Source: Platerodrilus igneus
Taxonomy: Eukaryota; Arthropoda; Insecta; Coleoptera; Lycidae
Direction: 5' to 3'
Length of the DNA: 64,000 bases
NCBI GenBank assembly: GCA_036346225.1
Contig: JARFIW010000831.1
Coordinates: forward strand, 1,798,001 to 1,862,000
How positions within the stretch are numbered: the first letter of the stretch is position 1; each line of letters begins with the position of its first letter. A model generated the notes under the pieces. It saw nothing but the letters and a program-made list of their open reading frames with translations, did no database searches and was not told the origin of the DNA. This document shows, piece after piece, positions 10,624 through 23,004 of the stretch. Position numbers and translations under genes: made by a program.

Positions 10624-10662
<39 letters not shown>
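10624..10662. repeat. (TA)n microsatellite
   Basis: TA tract about 40 bases after the tRNA-like sequence. It could be the tail of a short tRNA-derived element. Confidence 0.95.
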
Positions 10663-10665
<3 letters not shown>

Positions 10666-11240
10666 AAAGCACGAACATACAGATAACAACCACATTAAAT
10701 TATAAATCAGTTAGGGAAATGAAGCAGGAACAGGTTTAACACGAGTGCGTGTTAATAAGTACAAATAAGACAAATATTAAGTTAATTAACGTAGATATTA
10801 CATAAATACAAGATTAACCCGAGTGCATGTTAATAAGCACAACGAGAACAACTGGGAATATATGTGGAGTCTATTTCGCAATAAATATACAAACCTAACC
10901 TACGAAAATGTTATGTACTAAAAAAGAATTATTATTAGCTCAAAAGAAGATCCAGGCACTCTGAAAGTGACTGTGGGAGACGGTGGCGGAACTGGTGCTT
11001 CCATTGTTGCACGACGTGAATCCGCTGACAAGACTTAGCTGGCTGACGGCGTCGGTAAGGTGATGCTTTGGGTTTTCAAGTGTAAGCAAGTAAGGTGGAT
11101 TCAGACTGTAATTACTGACCATGTAATAAATAAAATGATTTTGTGCCACCAGGATACCAATCGCTGATTGTATAATGATGGAGTAATAGCGTATTATTAG
11201 ATGCTTGGGTAACAATCATAAGCTAGTAGGTACTATTCCT
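10663..11240. other. No recognised feature
   Basis: Between the TA tract and the Jockey-type LINE. CCGAGTGCATGTTAATAAGC-like text occurs twice (about 10741 and 10818), hinting at a ~75-bp imperfect direct repeat. No coding similarity. Confidence 0.5.
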
Positions 11241-11249
11241 TGGCTAAAA

Positions 11250-14200
11250 ATTGACAAAAACTGAATGACAGGTTTCTCGTGGTTGATCTTGGACGCGTCT
11301 TGTAATGAGCGTTAACCTTGTGGTTTTTACTGTCTTGTGTGTATCGTTATTTATCGTGCGTGTGTTCTAGGTGTTTGTTTTCCCACCTAGTGGTATGCGT
11401 TTTGTGTTGTCTTCTAGTTGTTTTTTATTTTCCCAACTAGTTACGGTCTGTTGTGTTGTTGCCTGATGTTATGTTACACATCTAGTTGTATGGATGGGTA
11501 TGGTGAGTCGTCTATTGTTTGGTACGCTTTTATGGCGTTTGTTCTATAGTATTCATGTACTGTGGGAATGTGTAAGTCGTTTCGTATTGTGTCCTTTCTG
11601 ACCAACCACCGTGCGCCGGTAATCATTTGGGGGATGATGTTTTGGAATACCTCTAGACGTCGTACGTTTGTCTTAGATAGGTATGTCAGTCATGCTTGTG
11701 AGCCGTATGTGATGATCGATCTGATGTGCGTTCTGTGTATTCTGGTCCGTGTTTCTGTCGATAGTTTGTTGTTAAAGTTCAGCATCGGATGTAGGTAGCC
11801 TTTGATTTCGCTTGCTTTCTTAAGTGTCTCATCAAGTTGTTTTTGAAAGCAGAGGTTTCTGTCAATAGTGACTCTCAGGTATTGGATGGTGTTCTTCCAC
11901 GGAAGTTGCCGCCCTTCAAACACTGGCAGAGAATGTCTGTGTAGTCTGTGTTACGAGAATAGTATGGCTTCGGTTTTGTCCACGTTAATTTGGTTCTCCA
12001 TCTTCCCAATCAGTCGCATAGGGTGTCCAGTTGGCGTTGTAGTCTTTGTGTGGCTAGTCTGGCGTGACGTGCAGTAGTTATGAATATAGTGTCGTCGGCG
12101 TATAGTCTGCTGAAAGACATCCGCCTTGCGGAATTCCAGCCGCGATAGGTACTACGTGTGATAGTTGTCGGTGTACTCGTAGTTTTCGGTCTGTGAGGTA
12201 ACTATGTGTGGTACTTGGTGTATGATCGCTAGTTTGCACAGGAGTTCTCTGTGCCATACCTTGTCGAATGCGTTTTGTATGTCCAAAGATACTGCTCCGT
12301 GACGTGTGTTTTGTTGTAGTTCTCTGCAATGTGGTCTATGATATGTATAACTTGTAGTGTGGTTGAATGATTTTCTCTGAAGTTACATTGTTCTTATCTA
12401 TCTCGTAGGTGATGTTTCAGTTTTTGTAGTAGTAGTTGTTCGAATAACTTTGATATCGCGCTTCGAAGCGATATCGATCGGTAGAGTGACGGGTTTATTC
12501 TTGTTTTTCCAGTTTTGTGGATCATAACTGTAATTGCGGTCTTCCATGCTGTAGGGTAATGTCGCTGGAGGAGTATACCGTTGAATAGTCTCGTGATGTA
12601 TGCTAGCGTGCATTTCGTGATATGTTTGAGTGCTTGATTTGTGATGTTGTCTTTTCCAGGTACTTTTCTGTTTCTGTTACCGAGGATTGTTTCTTTTGTG
12701 TCTTTTGGTGTTATAAGTGGTATGTGTTCTTCTGGATGCGTTTGTATTAGTTGTCCATGGTTTCGTTTACTTGTGTTTCATGTTGATAGTATGTTGTTGG
12801 GTTCGGTGAGTATGTTTCTGGTAGTGTTGTGGCGAATATGCTTGCCTTTTCTCGGGCGTTATAGTTTTTTCCGTCTGGTCTGTCTAGTGGTGTGTGTATT
12901 GGTTAGTTGATGTCTCCTTATGAGTCCTCTGTTAAGTTGGTGTAAGTTCTTTTCAGCCTCAAGAACATTGTTCATCTGTTCCGTACACTGATGCGTATTG
13001 TGTTCGTCTAGTAGAGTTTTGAGTGTTTGTGTTGTGTTTAGTTGGGGTTTAATGGCTGGAGTCCTGGTTATCCGCCATATCCGAACTAACTTCCTTTTCT
13101 GTTTCATGATGTCGTGAATGTAATCAGGAAGTCGTGGTCTGTTAGTGTTACGGATTCTTGTCATAGTGCTGTGATTTAGTACTTCTTGTAGTGTATTGGT
13201 GATGCATTCTGTGGTTGCGTCAATTTGTTCGTGTGTACCGAAGGTCGGGTTTCTAGATGTTATTTTGTGTTGTATGTACTCGTTGAACTTCCTGCAGTTT
13301 GTTGATGTCACGGTGTTAGTCGTCTCTTGTGTATGTGACGTTGTGTGAATCGTAGTTATTATTGATAGATGGTCGGAGCTCAGGTCTTCTATGACTTCTG
13401 TCCTGAAGTTATATGGCATGTTTTTGACTAGTGTGATGTCTAGGCTGATGATCTGGATTTGGAGGTATTGTTGTTGGTGTGTCTGGTCCAGTGATGTCAA
13501 AATCTTTACCTAGTGAGTGAGTGTACATCAGTCCGTTGTGATTGTTTATTCTGGAACCCCATGTAGTGTGTTTGGCGTTTAAGTCGCCCATGATTATTGT
13601 AATGGTGTCTCCTAGTATTAGGTTGTCAATGTCTTGCATAGATAGTGTTCTGCATGTGCTACGGTATACAGGAGATGATTCTCAGTAGTCCTCCATCTTC
13701 ATTGATTTCCACGCCTGCAGCATCTAGCTGTGTTTGCGGAAGGTCTAGTGCGTGATGTGTAATTCGTCTGTGAATGAGTACGGCTACTCCTCCGCTTGAT
13801 ACATGTTCTAGTTTGATAATCTTGTCTTTTCTGTGAGTTGCGTAGTTGGCGATCTTAAATGAGTGGTTGTGATTTAATTTCGTTTCCCAAGTAGTGCAAT
13901 GTCGATGTCGAATTCCGTGAGAAAGTGTCGTAGTTCAGTTAGTTTGTTTTTGACTCCGTTGGCGCTCCAGGAGAGTAGTCGCAGTTATAGTGTTCGTTGT
14001 TTATCTATTAAACGTCATGAAGATGTCGCACAGTGCCTTCAGGAGAAGCGGTATAACAGGTTCCCCAGCCATGTAGGTCGATATGAGTTATTGTGTCCAT
14101 TGTAATATCTTGTTTAGTAGTTTGTTGACGTTGCTTTCTTGGTTGGTGTTTGTTGGGGGTGTCTACTTTAGGTGCTGAAGATGCTGGAGTAATCCTTTCG

Positions 14201-14520
14201 GTAATGTGTGGTTTTGTTGTAGAGGTTGCGGTGTCGTGTTTGGTGTCGGCTAGTTATTAGTGGGCCGTCTGCTGCTTCTTTTCTCTCGTTTTTCGGGAGC
14301 GGAGTCCATGCTTACGTCGGTGGAGCTGTCGGTTTCTGGTGGATAATGCGTGCTGGAAGTGGTTTCAGTAACCGCTTGTGTCTGTTATGTCGGTGTTTCC
14401 TGTGGAGTCTTGCAAATGTCAGGCCGATTCGAAGCTGTTTATATACGTTTTCTCCCTTCTGATTGCAGGCGTGATTACCGTGATCGGGGCAAAATGAATT
14501 ACGGACGTCTGAGTTTTGTC
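11250..14520 (-). mobile_element. Jockey-type LINE, decayed, near full length
   Basis: Minus-strand frames read in element order. At about 14440-14510 is a gag-like zinc-knuckle remnant (CPDHGNHACNQKG). At 13409-13639 is the endonuclease motif GDLNAKHTTWGS, and at 12859-13500 the endonuclease end (LSSDHLSIIT). At 12078-12329 is a reverse transcriptase fragment with SYLTDRKLRVHRQLS and AGIPQGG, and at 11690-11923 a post-palm segment with LPWKNTIQYLRVTIDRNLCF. The order of an ORF1 zinc knuckle, an APE endonuclease with NAKHxxWGS, and a reverse transcriptase followed by the LPWKNTIKYLGV-type segment is the Jockey clade pattern. Several frameshifts and stops make this copy inactive. Exact ends were not determined. 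Confidence 0.8.
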
Positions 14521-14949
14521 TAGTAATAACTTTTTATGTCTGGTAATATTTACACCAACAACTGTATGTTTTGCTAACTAGAGGAGAACATGTCTGCAGA
14601 ATAAAATTTATTTGTAAACAGTAACAATATCACTTGGGTCAGCAGTGCAAGTATATGACACTTGGATCACTTTTGCTGAATTGCTTATGTGAGATAAAGG
14701 AATGGTGTTTGGTTTAACTGCTGTCTAGATAGCAGCACTATGCAGATGTCGCTTGAATCATATTCTCTAAACAAAAATATATTTTTGTGGATGCCTTGCT
14801 AGCAAAATCTCAAAATTCGGGTTGGGGCACTTGGATCAATATTGCTAATCATCTTCAAATTGCTATTATAAAGTAACTGATGAAATGGAATAACCACTTT
14901 AAATAAATAGTTTAATAGTACAAGTCTACAACTTTACGATAAATTAGGT

Positions 14950-15800
14950 TATAAGGGTAGGCTGAAAAGTGATGCGCACATTCTTGTAGAATAATACGAA
15001 CAAAAACAAATAGCAGGATAGGGCAAAAATTAAATCAAAGTACAATTCTAAAGGTTGAAAATCATATATTTATTTTTCAGCATAGTCACCGTTAAGAGTA
15101 ACACATTTCTTCCAACGTGTAACAAATTTTATCATTCCGTTACTGAAGAATTCTTCCGACTTCTCTTGAATCCAGGACGCGATAGCTGTCTTCACCTCAT
15201 CGATTTGTGATGATTACCCTTTAGCCCCTCTTGGGTAGACGAAAAAATAAAAAACCGTAATGCGTGAGATCGGGCGAGTAAGGAGGGTATGGAATCGGTT
15301 CAAACTTTAGGTTTCGCAATGCTTCTTCGCGAGGTGTGTGAACGAGCGTTGTCATGTTGAAAGATTATAGGCGACAGCTTGCCTCTAACTTGACAAACTC
15401 GACGTCAGAGATGTTTTGAATCAAATCGTCAGCGAATTAGCTATGTTCAGTTAGCTATGTTCATCGTTTGTGGCAGTGTTTGATCAACAATTATGGCTTT
15501 TCGGGGTTCGCAACCACACAATTTTAATACCCATAGATTTACAGTAGATCTATCACCATTATCGTCAGCATAAACAGGCTTTAAACAGCGATGAATTTCA
15601 GTGGAAGTCACAATTTCAGCAGTTAAAGATTCTATACTAGCGGGCTGTTTATCTTGCGTTGACATAGCCCTGTAACACGTCTTCATATTTTTGTTACTCA
15701 AAGCGAACTGGTGAACGCAACTCCTTGGAAATAGGTGTGCGGATAAAGGGGGATTGTGACTTCCGAATGTTACGATGCACGCTTGTGCATGTTATGTTGT
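14950..15800 (-). mobile_element. Mariner-like element relic, internally deleted
   Basis: The minus strand encodes two parts of a mariner-family transposase. 15447-15701 gives an N-terminal helix-turn-helix-like part (VYADDNGDRSTVNLWV). About 15060-15400 gives the C-terminal catalytic part (PYPPYSPDL, then EEFFSNGMIKFVTRW). The central region with the first catalytic Asp is missing or scrambled. Possible inverted ends are AAAAGTGATGCGCACATTC near 14968-14986 and the loosely matching GAATGTTACGATGCAC near 15764-15779. Non-functional. Confidence 0.65.
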
Positions 15801-16974
15801 TCGTGTTCTTTAAGCATGTGTGCTTCATTTTTCAGTCTCTCCAGTATAGAAGTATGCAACCAACCATGCTCCTAACTAACAGACCAATAAGCACGCAGCA
15901 TGCAAATAAATAGCACATGCGTTTAAAATACCCATCGTATGATAATGGACTCGTCCTATACCCCTCTAAATACATAATAAAACCGCACGAACGTACAATA
16001 CAAACCAACCCAGGATACAAAAGGAGACTCAAACGCTAGAGTAAATTACTTCTTAATTGTTCTTTTTTAAGTTGTCACTAAACTCCTTGAAGAGAACTTA
16101 AGAATAATGCAAGAAGGAAGTACCCAATCTCCTCGTGCAGTAAGTGTTTTCTTTTCAGATTATTTCGTAGTGACCACCAAATCTAGCGGAATAAAATGAA
16201 GTAAACTCTTACAACAACACCACGTACGCAGGAGCCCGCCATAACACAGCTTGGACCCGCTCCACCCTTAAGTCATCAGCTCCACGTCCTAGAGCATGTG
16301 ACGCCAATATGCACCCCAGAATTGGAGACACTCATTTCACCAGCTTGTTTTAATTTCTACCAACCAAGGATGTCGCCTATATGTCAGTAGTTGGACCTAC
16401 CAGCAGCTGGGTACCAAAGCATGGAAATTATATCCCAGTCACCATTTCAATGTTCTGAATTGCATTCAGCTTAACGATGGATTTAATCCACGCAGCACCA
16501 GCTCCAGGTCTTCGTCATGAAACCACAACATTCAATTCTTTAACATGGCAAAACATCCAGCAACTTTACAAAAGTGCTTTCAGTGTTAAAACACATTTGC
16601 AATTACGCACACAAACACTTTTGTAAATATTTTCTATGTTCGTCATGCTTTTAATGTATAATTAGTTCGTAATTTTAACTTATAAGAAAATGTTTTCTGT
16701 TGTTACAAAGCATTACCAAGATTACCCCAGACAAACCAGAACACCATACCTGTAATCCACAAAAACTTAGTTTCTCCGTCTTCATCTCAGAATGGCGAAA
16801 TACATATACGTCCGGCCATTGTGTACATTTGTGCATCAACAATGTACAAACGATTGTTTCTAGAGAAATAAAATGTTCTTTGCAGTAGGGCGACTACTGC
16901 TTTTGTAGCCTCCTCCACAGTAATATCTGAATATCTTGGTTTGGAAAACTGCACAAACATCCGGACATAATGTA
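15800..16974. other. No recognised feature
   Basis: Sequence between the mariner relic and the DD41D element. Somewhat more GC-balanced around 16200-16520, but no frame over 70 codons and no similarity recognised. Confidence 0.5.
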
Positions 16975-17478
16975 CAGTGTGTCCCAAATTGGATGTATTA
17001 AATGAGTAACTTAGTTGTTATTAAAGATACAATAAAACTGTGTGCGCAGTCATGTGCCAACTTTTTGAGATCAATTCAATGGTGAAATCACAAATGAGCG
17101 ATCTTCTTTTGTTTTCGAGCTATAGCCAAAAATTGATATTTTTAACAATTCTATTAATTCGTATAACTCGTTTGGTTGCAAAAATATCCAAAAATACTGT
17201 AGAAGTCTTTTATACGGTTTTTTACGTAGAATACAGTGACATACGCAAATATTTAATATTTATAATACTTTTGAGGTTATAATATACACTTGCATTTTTT
17301 AAATAGAAACCACAATTTGTTGTCGCCTTATTTAAAAGCGCTTTTTGACAGCTTTTCAAAAATATATAGTTTGGTATAATTATTTTTTCAAATGGCCGAT
17401 TTATTCCATGTTTTTGGTATAATAAAATAATTTATTGTATTGGTAATTTTGGCCGCGAAACAAAAGGTAAACAAAACA
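16975..17478 (+). repeat. Left terminal inverted repeat of the DD41D element
   Basis: Reverse complement of about 19014-19518. Matching landmarks include GTGCGCAGTCATGTGCCAAC and ATATTTAATATTTATAATAC. A short segment near 17300-17440 shows small differences and indels. Confidence 0.9.
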
Positions 17479-17629
17479 AGAGTTTATTATTGTACCACAC
17501 CACTCTAAGCAACAAAGTTTGAAAGCTAGAAGAATACAATATCATAACTACATATATTACAAAATTAATATAACTACATCTTAAATTGAAAATTATACTT
17601 TCCTATCCACATTTAAACAGTCCATAATC

Positions 17630-17785
17630 CATGTATGGATACACAAATACATACATACTCACACACCTCATACCCTCACAAACACGCACACACACACAAG
17701 CACGCGCCCACGCATGCACGCACTCATGCGCACACAACCACACACATCCTCACCTACACACACCCTCACACATAATATATATAAA
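17630..17785. repeat. CA-rich low-complexity block
   Basis: Degenerate ACACAC and CACGCA tracts lie between the left arm and the transposase. They are simple-sequence in nature with no coding value. Confidence 0.85.
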
Positions 17786-17834
17786 ACACTAGAACACAGA
17801 TGGGAATACTACTATAGTTTTATTTACTGATAAT

Positions 17835-18563
17835 TCAGAGATATTGTTCAAACTGGCCTCCATTCTCTCTTAAACAAAGTTCGCATCGTTTTATTAAAGA
17901 CTTAATGGAATTTAATAAATAAACCGCCTTAACTTTACGAGATGCTGCTTCAATTGAATTCCGCAACTCTTCAATACTATGGTTCTGGGTTTTATAGATT
18001 TCCTCTTTCAAAAAATTCCACAAGAAATAGTCCAATATCGACCAGTCATGAGATCTAGGCGGCCACGGAACAGGTCCAAACGTACCCATCCATTTATTGA
18101 GATATTCTCTATTTAAATAATCACCAGTAATTATAGCGTTGTGCGGGGGTGCACCATCTTGTTGGAACCAAACTTTTTGTCTTTTTTCGAGAGGCATGTC
18201 CTCCAGTAATTCGTGCAAGTTGGTATACAATATTTCAATATAGCGACAAGCTGAATGATTGTTTTCAAAAATATGGTATTGAAATTTGCCACCAACAATG
18301 TAGCAACAAATATTCAAACCATAACGGCTTTGTTGACGCCTCGTATGTTTGATAGGTATTTTCATTCGACCAGCAAGTGCTTCATCAGACCATATAATGT
18401 TATTTCCAAAATTGTTAGTAGCAGAACATTTACGGGGATACCATTGACAAAATCGCCTTCTTTTTGAAAATCGTAGGAAACAAACTATGTATAATTTTAT
18501 TTTATAGGGTCGATGTTTATTACGCTTCAATATTCTTGAAGCTGCTGATTTAGAAACACCCAC
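17835..18563 (-). pseudogene. DD41D transposase, N-terminally disrupted
   Basis: This 242-residue open frame is the C-terminal two thirds of a Tc1/mariner-superfamily DDE transposase, which cuts and pastes its element at TA sites in the nucleus. Catalytic candidates are D60 (IIWSDEA), D136 (VWFQQDGAPPH) and D178 (SHDWSILDYFLW). By my count 41 residues separate the last two, which fits the DD41D group known from insects. The start at MGVSKSAASRILKRN falls in the second helix-turn-helix. Upstream, about 18565-18790, the same strand still encodes the first DNA-binding part (PERQQPNINMFKRIDSN) but in shifted frames with stops. The core is intact over the whole catalytic domain, so decay seems limited to the N-terminus. 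Confidence 0.85.
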
Positions 18564-19013
18564 TTCCTTTCAATTTTCCTACATGATGTTCTTGGGTTTG
18601 TTTCACACATGCTATGGTTGAAACAGTAGTTTGCTCTTAATTAAAAACTGCATACTGTTTCGTTCTAGGTTTTCAAAGCAGCCAAACTGTTGTAAATTAC
18701 TATCTATCCTTTTAAACATGTTAATATTAGGTTGTTGTCTTTCAGGGTATCTGTATTATTTACAAACGACATAGTAATATTATTTGCTATTAGTTACACA
18801 ATTACCTGTTAAAATATAAAGTTTTTACCGATAGAGGAATTCTCGCAGACTAAATAAATGCAACTAGCATATCGTATTTTTCGTAATTTTCAAATTTTGC
18901 CATTTAGTAACAGACTGATGCTTCACTTACAAACTAACAATACAATTTATTGCATGTGCAATAGATATGATTGAAGCTCGTTGACGTTTGTTATACAAAC
19001 AATTGTCGTTTTT

Positions 19014-19518
19014 TGTTTACCTTTTGTTTCGCGGCCAACTATTGATTACCAATATAATAAATTATTTTATTATACCAAAAACATGGAATAATTTGGCCAT
19101 TTGAAAAGATAATTATATTAAACTATATATTTTTGAAAAGCTGTCAAAAAGTGCTTTTATATAAAGTAACAACGAATTGTGGTTTCCATTTAAAAAAATG
19201 CAAGTTTATATTATAACCTCAAAAGTATTATAAATATTAAATATTTGCGTACGCCACTGTATTCTACGTAAAAAACCGTATAAAAAACTATTACAGTATT
19301 TTTGGATATTTTTGCAACCAAACGAGTTATACGAATTAATAGAATTGTTAAAAATATCAATTTTTGGCTATAACTCGAAAACAAAAGAAGATCGCTCATT
19401 TGTGATTTCACCATTGAATTGATCTCAAAAAGTTGGCACATGACTGCGCACACAGTTTTATTGTATCTTTAATAACAACTAAGTTACCCATTTAATACAT
19501 CCAATTTGGGACACACTG
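19014..19518 (-). repeat. Right terminal inverted repeat of the DD41D element
   Basis: Mirror of 16975-17478. It ends CCAATTTGGGACACACTG followed by the TA target site. Confidence 0.9.
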
Positions 19519-19588
19519 TACAATGCACAATCGATTGCCTTTGAAAAAACATTGAAAATTTATTTGGTGGAGACGCGGCTGTTTCTAA

Positions 19589-20048
19589 GGGTAGCCTTAC
19601 ATACTCGCTTCTAGAAGTCGCTTTTTTTCGTATACGTATTTTAGTTGGTTGCTGAGTACACGTGACTCCCGAATAAATCATGATAAAAAGAAGCAAAGAA
19701 GTTGGTTTAACTTTAATTTTTTCGCTTCTTTATACATTTTGACGTATCATTATTTAGGTTAGGTCAGAAAATTCAATGTAGAGCGGCTTTCACAGAAAGT
19801 GATAGACAAGGTTAGAACTTAGTAGAATCAATATAATGAATTCTTATTTAGAATTATTGCTTCATTTACAATTAAAAAGATTTTTGTTACATATATAACT
19901 GCAAGAAAGTGGAGTAAATTGCATAGAAAAATACTGAAAAGCCAAATCTAGAAGTCACTTCTTGCTGCTACCGTGTAAGCAGTATACAAAAATAGTGTCA
20001 CTTCTTTTTGAAGAAGCGACTTCTAGAAGCGAGTATGTAAGGCTACCC
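19589..20048. mobile_element. PIF/Harbinger-type MITE
   Basis: A 460-bp noncoding unit with perfect inverted ends GGGTAGCCTTACATACTCGC, extending through CTTCTAGAAGTCGCTT for about 35 bases. It is flanked by TAA on both sides (19586-19588 and 20049-20051). A 3-bp TWA duplication is the hallmark of PIF/Harbinger. No transposase is present, so it would depend on a related autonomous element. Confidence 0.85.
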
Positions 20049-20051
20049 TAA

Positions 20052-21389
20052 GTCCAGCCATTAGGATCTCCATCTCGTAATATGGAAAAGTGTGCCAATG
20101 TCCGGACATAAGTGCATTTGTATGCACCTAACAAAATAGTTGTATTTTAAAAATAAAATTTTTTTACAGCTCTCTAAATGAATTACTCTATATCGTATTA
20201 CGGTGATGTGCATAAACGACCGCACGCTGTGTACATCTACGAGGCACAAACGTATAAAAAGTCTGTATTTTTTATCGTAAGGGTTGTAGAAATGGATCTG
20301 ATTTCCTTTTTCCTCAGTTAAAAGGTATCATAAATTAACGGTGAGCTAAAACTTTTTATACTTTTTACCCACAAAATAAAACTCCGTTCTTCGTATGCCA
20401 TATTCCTGAACAAACTTTCAATCTAAGTTTTGTCAATTTATTAAATTTGTTATTTGAAATTTTGCCGTTAAGATTTTGCCTGCTATCAAGCAACTTAACA
20501 TACACGTTTGAATTGCTACTGCATATACGGTACGGCGTGATATTTTGTATACGTAAAAAGCTTGAGGTTATCTATCACACTGCCATATTTCATACACGTC
20601 CAATTTGACGTAGAGGTATTTGCATAAATGAACCTGATATAATTAAATTGCTTTTTTCAAAACCCATTTATCTCGTAAATTACGAAATTGTGCTGATCTG
20701 TGCAATACATAATTCCTTTTACGTTGCCATTAGATACTTTTATATACTTAAAAAGTCCATGGCCAGTTATTTTAAGACTAGTTAGTGGGTTTGTAATGCT
20801 AATTAATTCATAAAAAGTTAGAATGCTTTGAAAAATGTAATTTATTTCGAATGGTAACGTCATACACAACATTATTTTAAATTAAATAGTACACTTCAGC
20901 TTGTAGCTTCTCTAACCGAGGCCGATATTCATAATAAACAACAAATAGGTGCCAAATACTTTAAATTGTTATACTAAAAACTTATAGAAATAGAAACAAG
21001 GTCAGGGACGCATCTGACTTTTTATACACACTTTGGCGATACATATAAAAATCTAAAATTGGTGGTCGATACAATTTCTTACATTATTTTGGCTGCTTAT
21101 TTGTGTATGCATTGTTATTAGTTACTCTACTACAAAATACTGTGTATCTCGGTACTACCCCTACAAATGTTATTGTTTATTAGAATAAACCAAATAAGAG
21201 AAATCTTTAAGCGATTTCTGTTTACTAATCAACCTGTCAAACTTACTTGGAATCTTTTAAAAATGATAAAAACAATTATTTTTGTATCCTGGTAATCTTT
21301 AATTAAAACATTAAAAATCTTGCAAAATAAGATACTAAAGCAATTGTATGCTTGAGAATGGTCAAGGTACAGTTACAATTTATCTCATC
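20052..21389. other. No recognised feature
   Basis: About 1.3 kb of AT-rich sequence. TCCGGACATAA occurs both here (20101) and just left of the DD41D element (16960). No gene recognised. Confidence 0.5.
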
Positions 21390-22265
21390 ATTAGATCTTC
21401 AGTCCTGGAACTGAATAAACGCGCACCCTCATTGTTTCCTATTCTGAGCTAACCTACTCATTTCTCTAAAATTCCCACAGTCTGCATATATCACTATCTG
21501 CGTGCAGTAATCTGATCTAGGTTTACCCCTACCTCCTTTTTTCCTATTTCTGCTTATAATATATCCCGCACTATTCCCCAGATATACCTTAGAACATATC
21601 ATGCCCATCTATTTCTACTATTTTTTTTTGTTTTCCACAGATATCTTTATTCCCATACTATTTCTATAACCTCTTTGTTATTAAATGTATCTGTTCATGC
21701 AATCATCCTCATACATCTGAAACACAATATTCTAAAAGACTTTTACTGTTTTCTGTCTGCTTCTCCTACTGCCCGTATTTCACAGACATACTGTGCTCTG
21801 CTCCACACATATACTTTCAACAATTTTCTCCTTGTTTCTATGTTTGTTATCTTCGAACATAGCCGCTGCTCCTTCCTGTTAGAAGCAGATCGGTTCCCCT
21901 TCTATTGTTTACAAATATATCCCATATTTTTCCAATATTCAGTAGTATGTGAAGGGGGTTAAGTAGCCTGCAGATACCAAGATCACCCAACACTTGAACA
22001 TTTGCCGAATTATTAGTTTTCCAATATATCCTTGCGCACAATCAACATTAGTTGAAAAATTGCAAAACCAACAACTGTCGTTTATAACAATCATCAGATT
22101 TAAGTGCTATTATTGTTTCGTCATTAGGTTTTCCGTCTTGAAACTGGCTGGACGCATGCATTAATTTATTTCTATTCTGAGCTAGCTTATACAATTCCCT
22201 GAAATTCCCACAACCTAGAAATAACTCGGTTTCCCTTCTGTTGTTTCCTAATTATATGCCCTATT
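21390..22265 (-). mobile_element. LINE-derived composite on the minus strand
   Basis: In minus orientation the 340-bp module (about 22265 down to 21885) is fused near 21881 to LINE 3' sequence, which ends in a CATCATTAG tail at about 21389. The junction is the same as at about 2020 and 38103. The LINE part carries the degraded C-terminal tail (complement of the ATCTTCGAACATAGCC region) and the 3' UTR. No intact frame. Confidence 0.7.
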
Positions 22266-22295
22266 TCACCGGGTTTCAGTGGTAAGTGAAGAGGT

Positions 22296-22545
22296 CAAGG
22301 TATCGGGTTCAAATCCCTACACGGAACGCTTGAAAAATGTTAGGCGAGCATATTTCACAAAAATACGCCCTCGTTCGAATGAGAGGTAAAATGGAGGTCC
22401 CGTGTGTAAGTTGTCACGCACGTTAAAGATCCCTACCTTGATTTGAACAGCAAGGGTTCGGCAAAATTCAAAATTTTTCAGGTAAAAATAACTCGCTTCC
22501 CGGCCAATGTAGCACCTTCGGGTAAAACATTGGAAAACCACATGT
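22296..22545 (+). mobile_element. SINE copy B, 5'-truncated
   Basis: Begins inside the tRNA-like head: the B box GGTTCAAATCCC is present and the A box is missing. It then follows the common SINE body to a CACATG end. It sits in the module position used by the other SINE copies and is followed by module-like TAGGGTGTGTGAAGGGG and then by SINE copy C. Confidence 0.75.
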
Positions 22546-22564
22546 AGGGTGTGTGAAGGGGGGC

Positions 22565-22854
22565 GGCTCCATGGCATAGTTGGTATGCGTGTGATTACTA
22601 CGGCCAAGATCCCGGGTTCAAATCCCGACACGATCCGCTTGAAAAATCTTCGGCGAGAATTTTTCATAAAAATACGCCCTCGTTCGGATGAGAGGTAAAA
22701 TGAAGGTCCCGTCTGTGAGTGTTGTCACGCACGTTAAAGATCCCTACCTAACTTTTAACAGCAAGCGTTCGCCAAAATTCAAAATTTTTCAGATAAAAAA
22801 ACTCGCTTCCTGGTCAATGTAGTATCTTCGGGTGGAGCATTGGAAAAGCACATG
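22565..22854 (+). mobile_element. SINE copy C, full length
   Basis: About 290 bp. The head GGCTCCATGGCATAGTTGG carries a perfect A-box consensus (TGGCATAGTTGG), and GGTTCAAATCCC is a perfect B box, so an internal pol III promoter is likely. The body has ACGCCCTCGTTCGGATGAG, GTTGTCACGCACGTTAAAG and ACTCGCTTCC blocks and ends CACATG. It encodes no protein; movement would need LINE machinery. This is the best copy for defining the family. Confidence 0.8.
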
Positions 22855-23004
22855 GGGGAGCCTGTGGCTTCCAAGATCCCCCAACACTTAGGCATTTGCC
22901 GAAGTAATAGTTTTTCAGTAAATCCTTTCACACATTTAACATTAGCTGAGAATATTGCAAAACCAAAACATGTTGTTACTTATAATTATCATCAGGTTTA
23001 AGTA

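Larger units (their letters stand above)
16975..19518 (-). mobile_element. Tc1/mariner-superfamily element with ~500-bp terminal inverted repeats (DD41D type)
   Basis: A 2544-bp unit flanked by TA on both sides (16973-16974 and 19519-19520). The ends are perfect inverted repeats beginning CAGTGTGTCCCAAATTGG. The inverted similarity continues inward to about 17478 and 19014, so each arm is ~500 bp and only slightly diverged. A single transposase remnant lies between the arms on the minus strand. A CA-rich block (about 17630-17785) lies between the left arm and the transposase 3' end. TA duplication and a CAGT start are standard for the superfamily; arms this long are less usual. The N-terminal coding part carries stops, so the copy is not autonomous now. 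Confidence 0.9.

Noticed and set aside
13899..14105. Plus-strand frames across the Jockey region (also 11562-11798, 12641-12910, 14226-14462)
   Set aside because: All are antisense to recognisable Jockey coding sequence on the minus strand.
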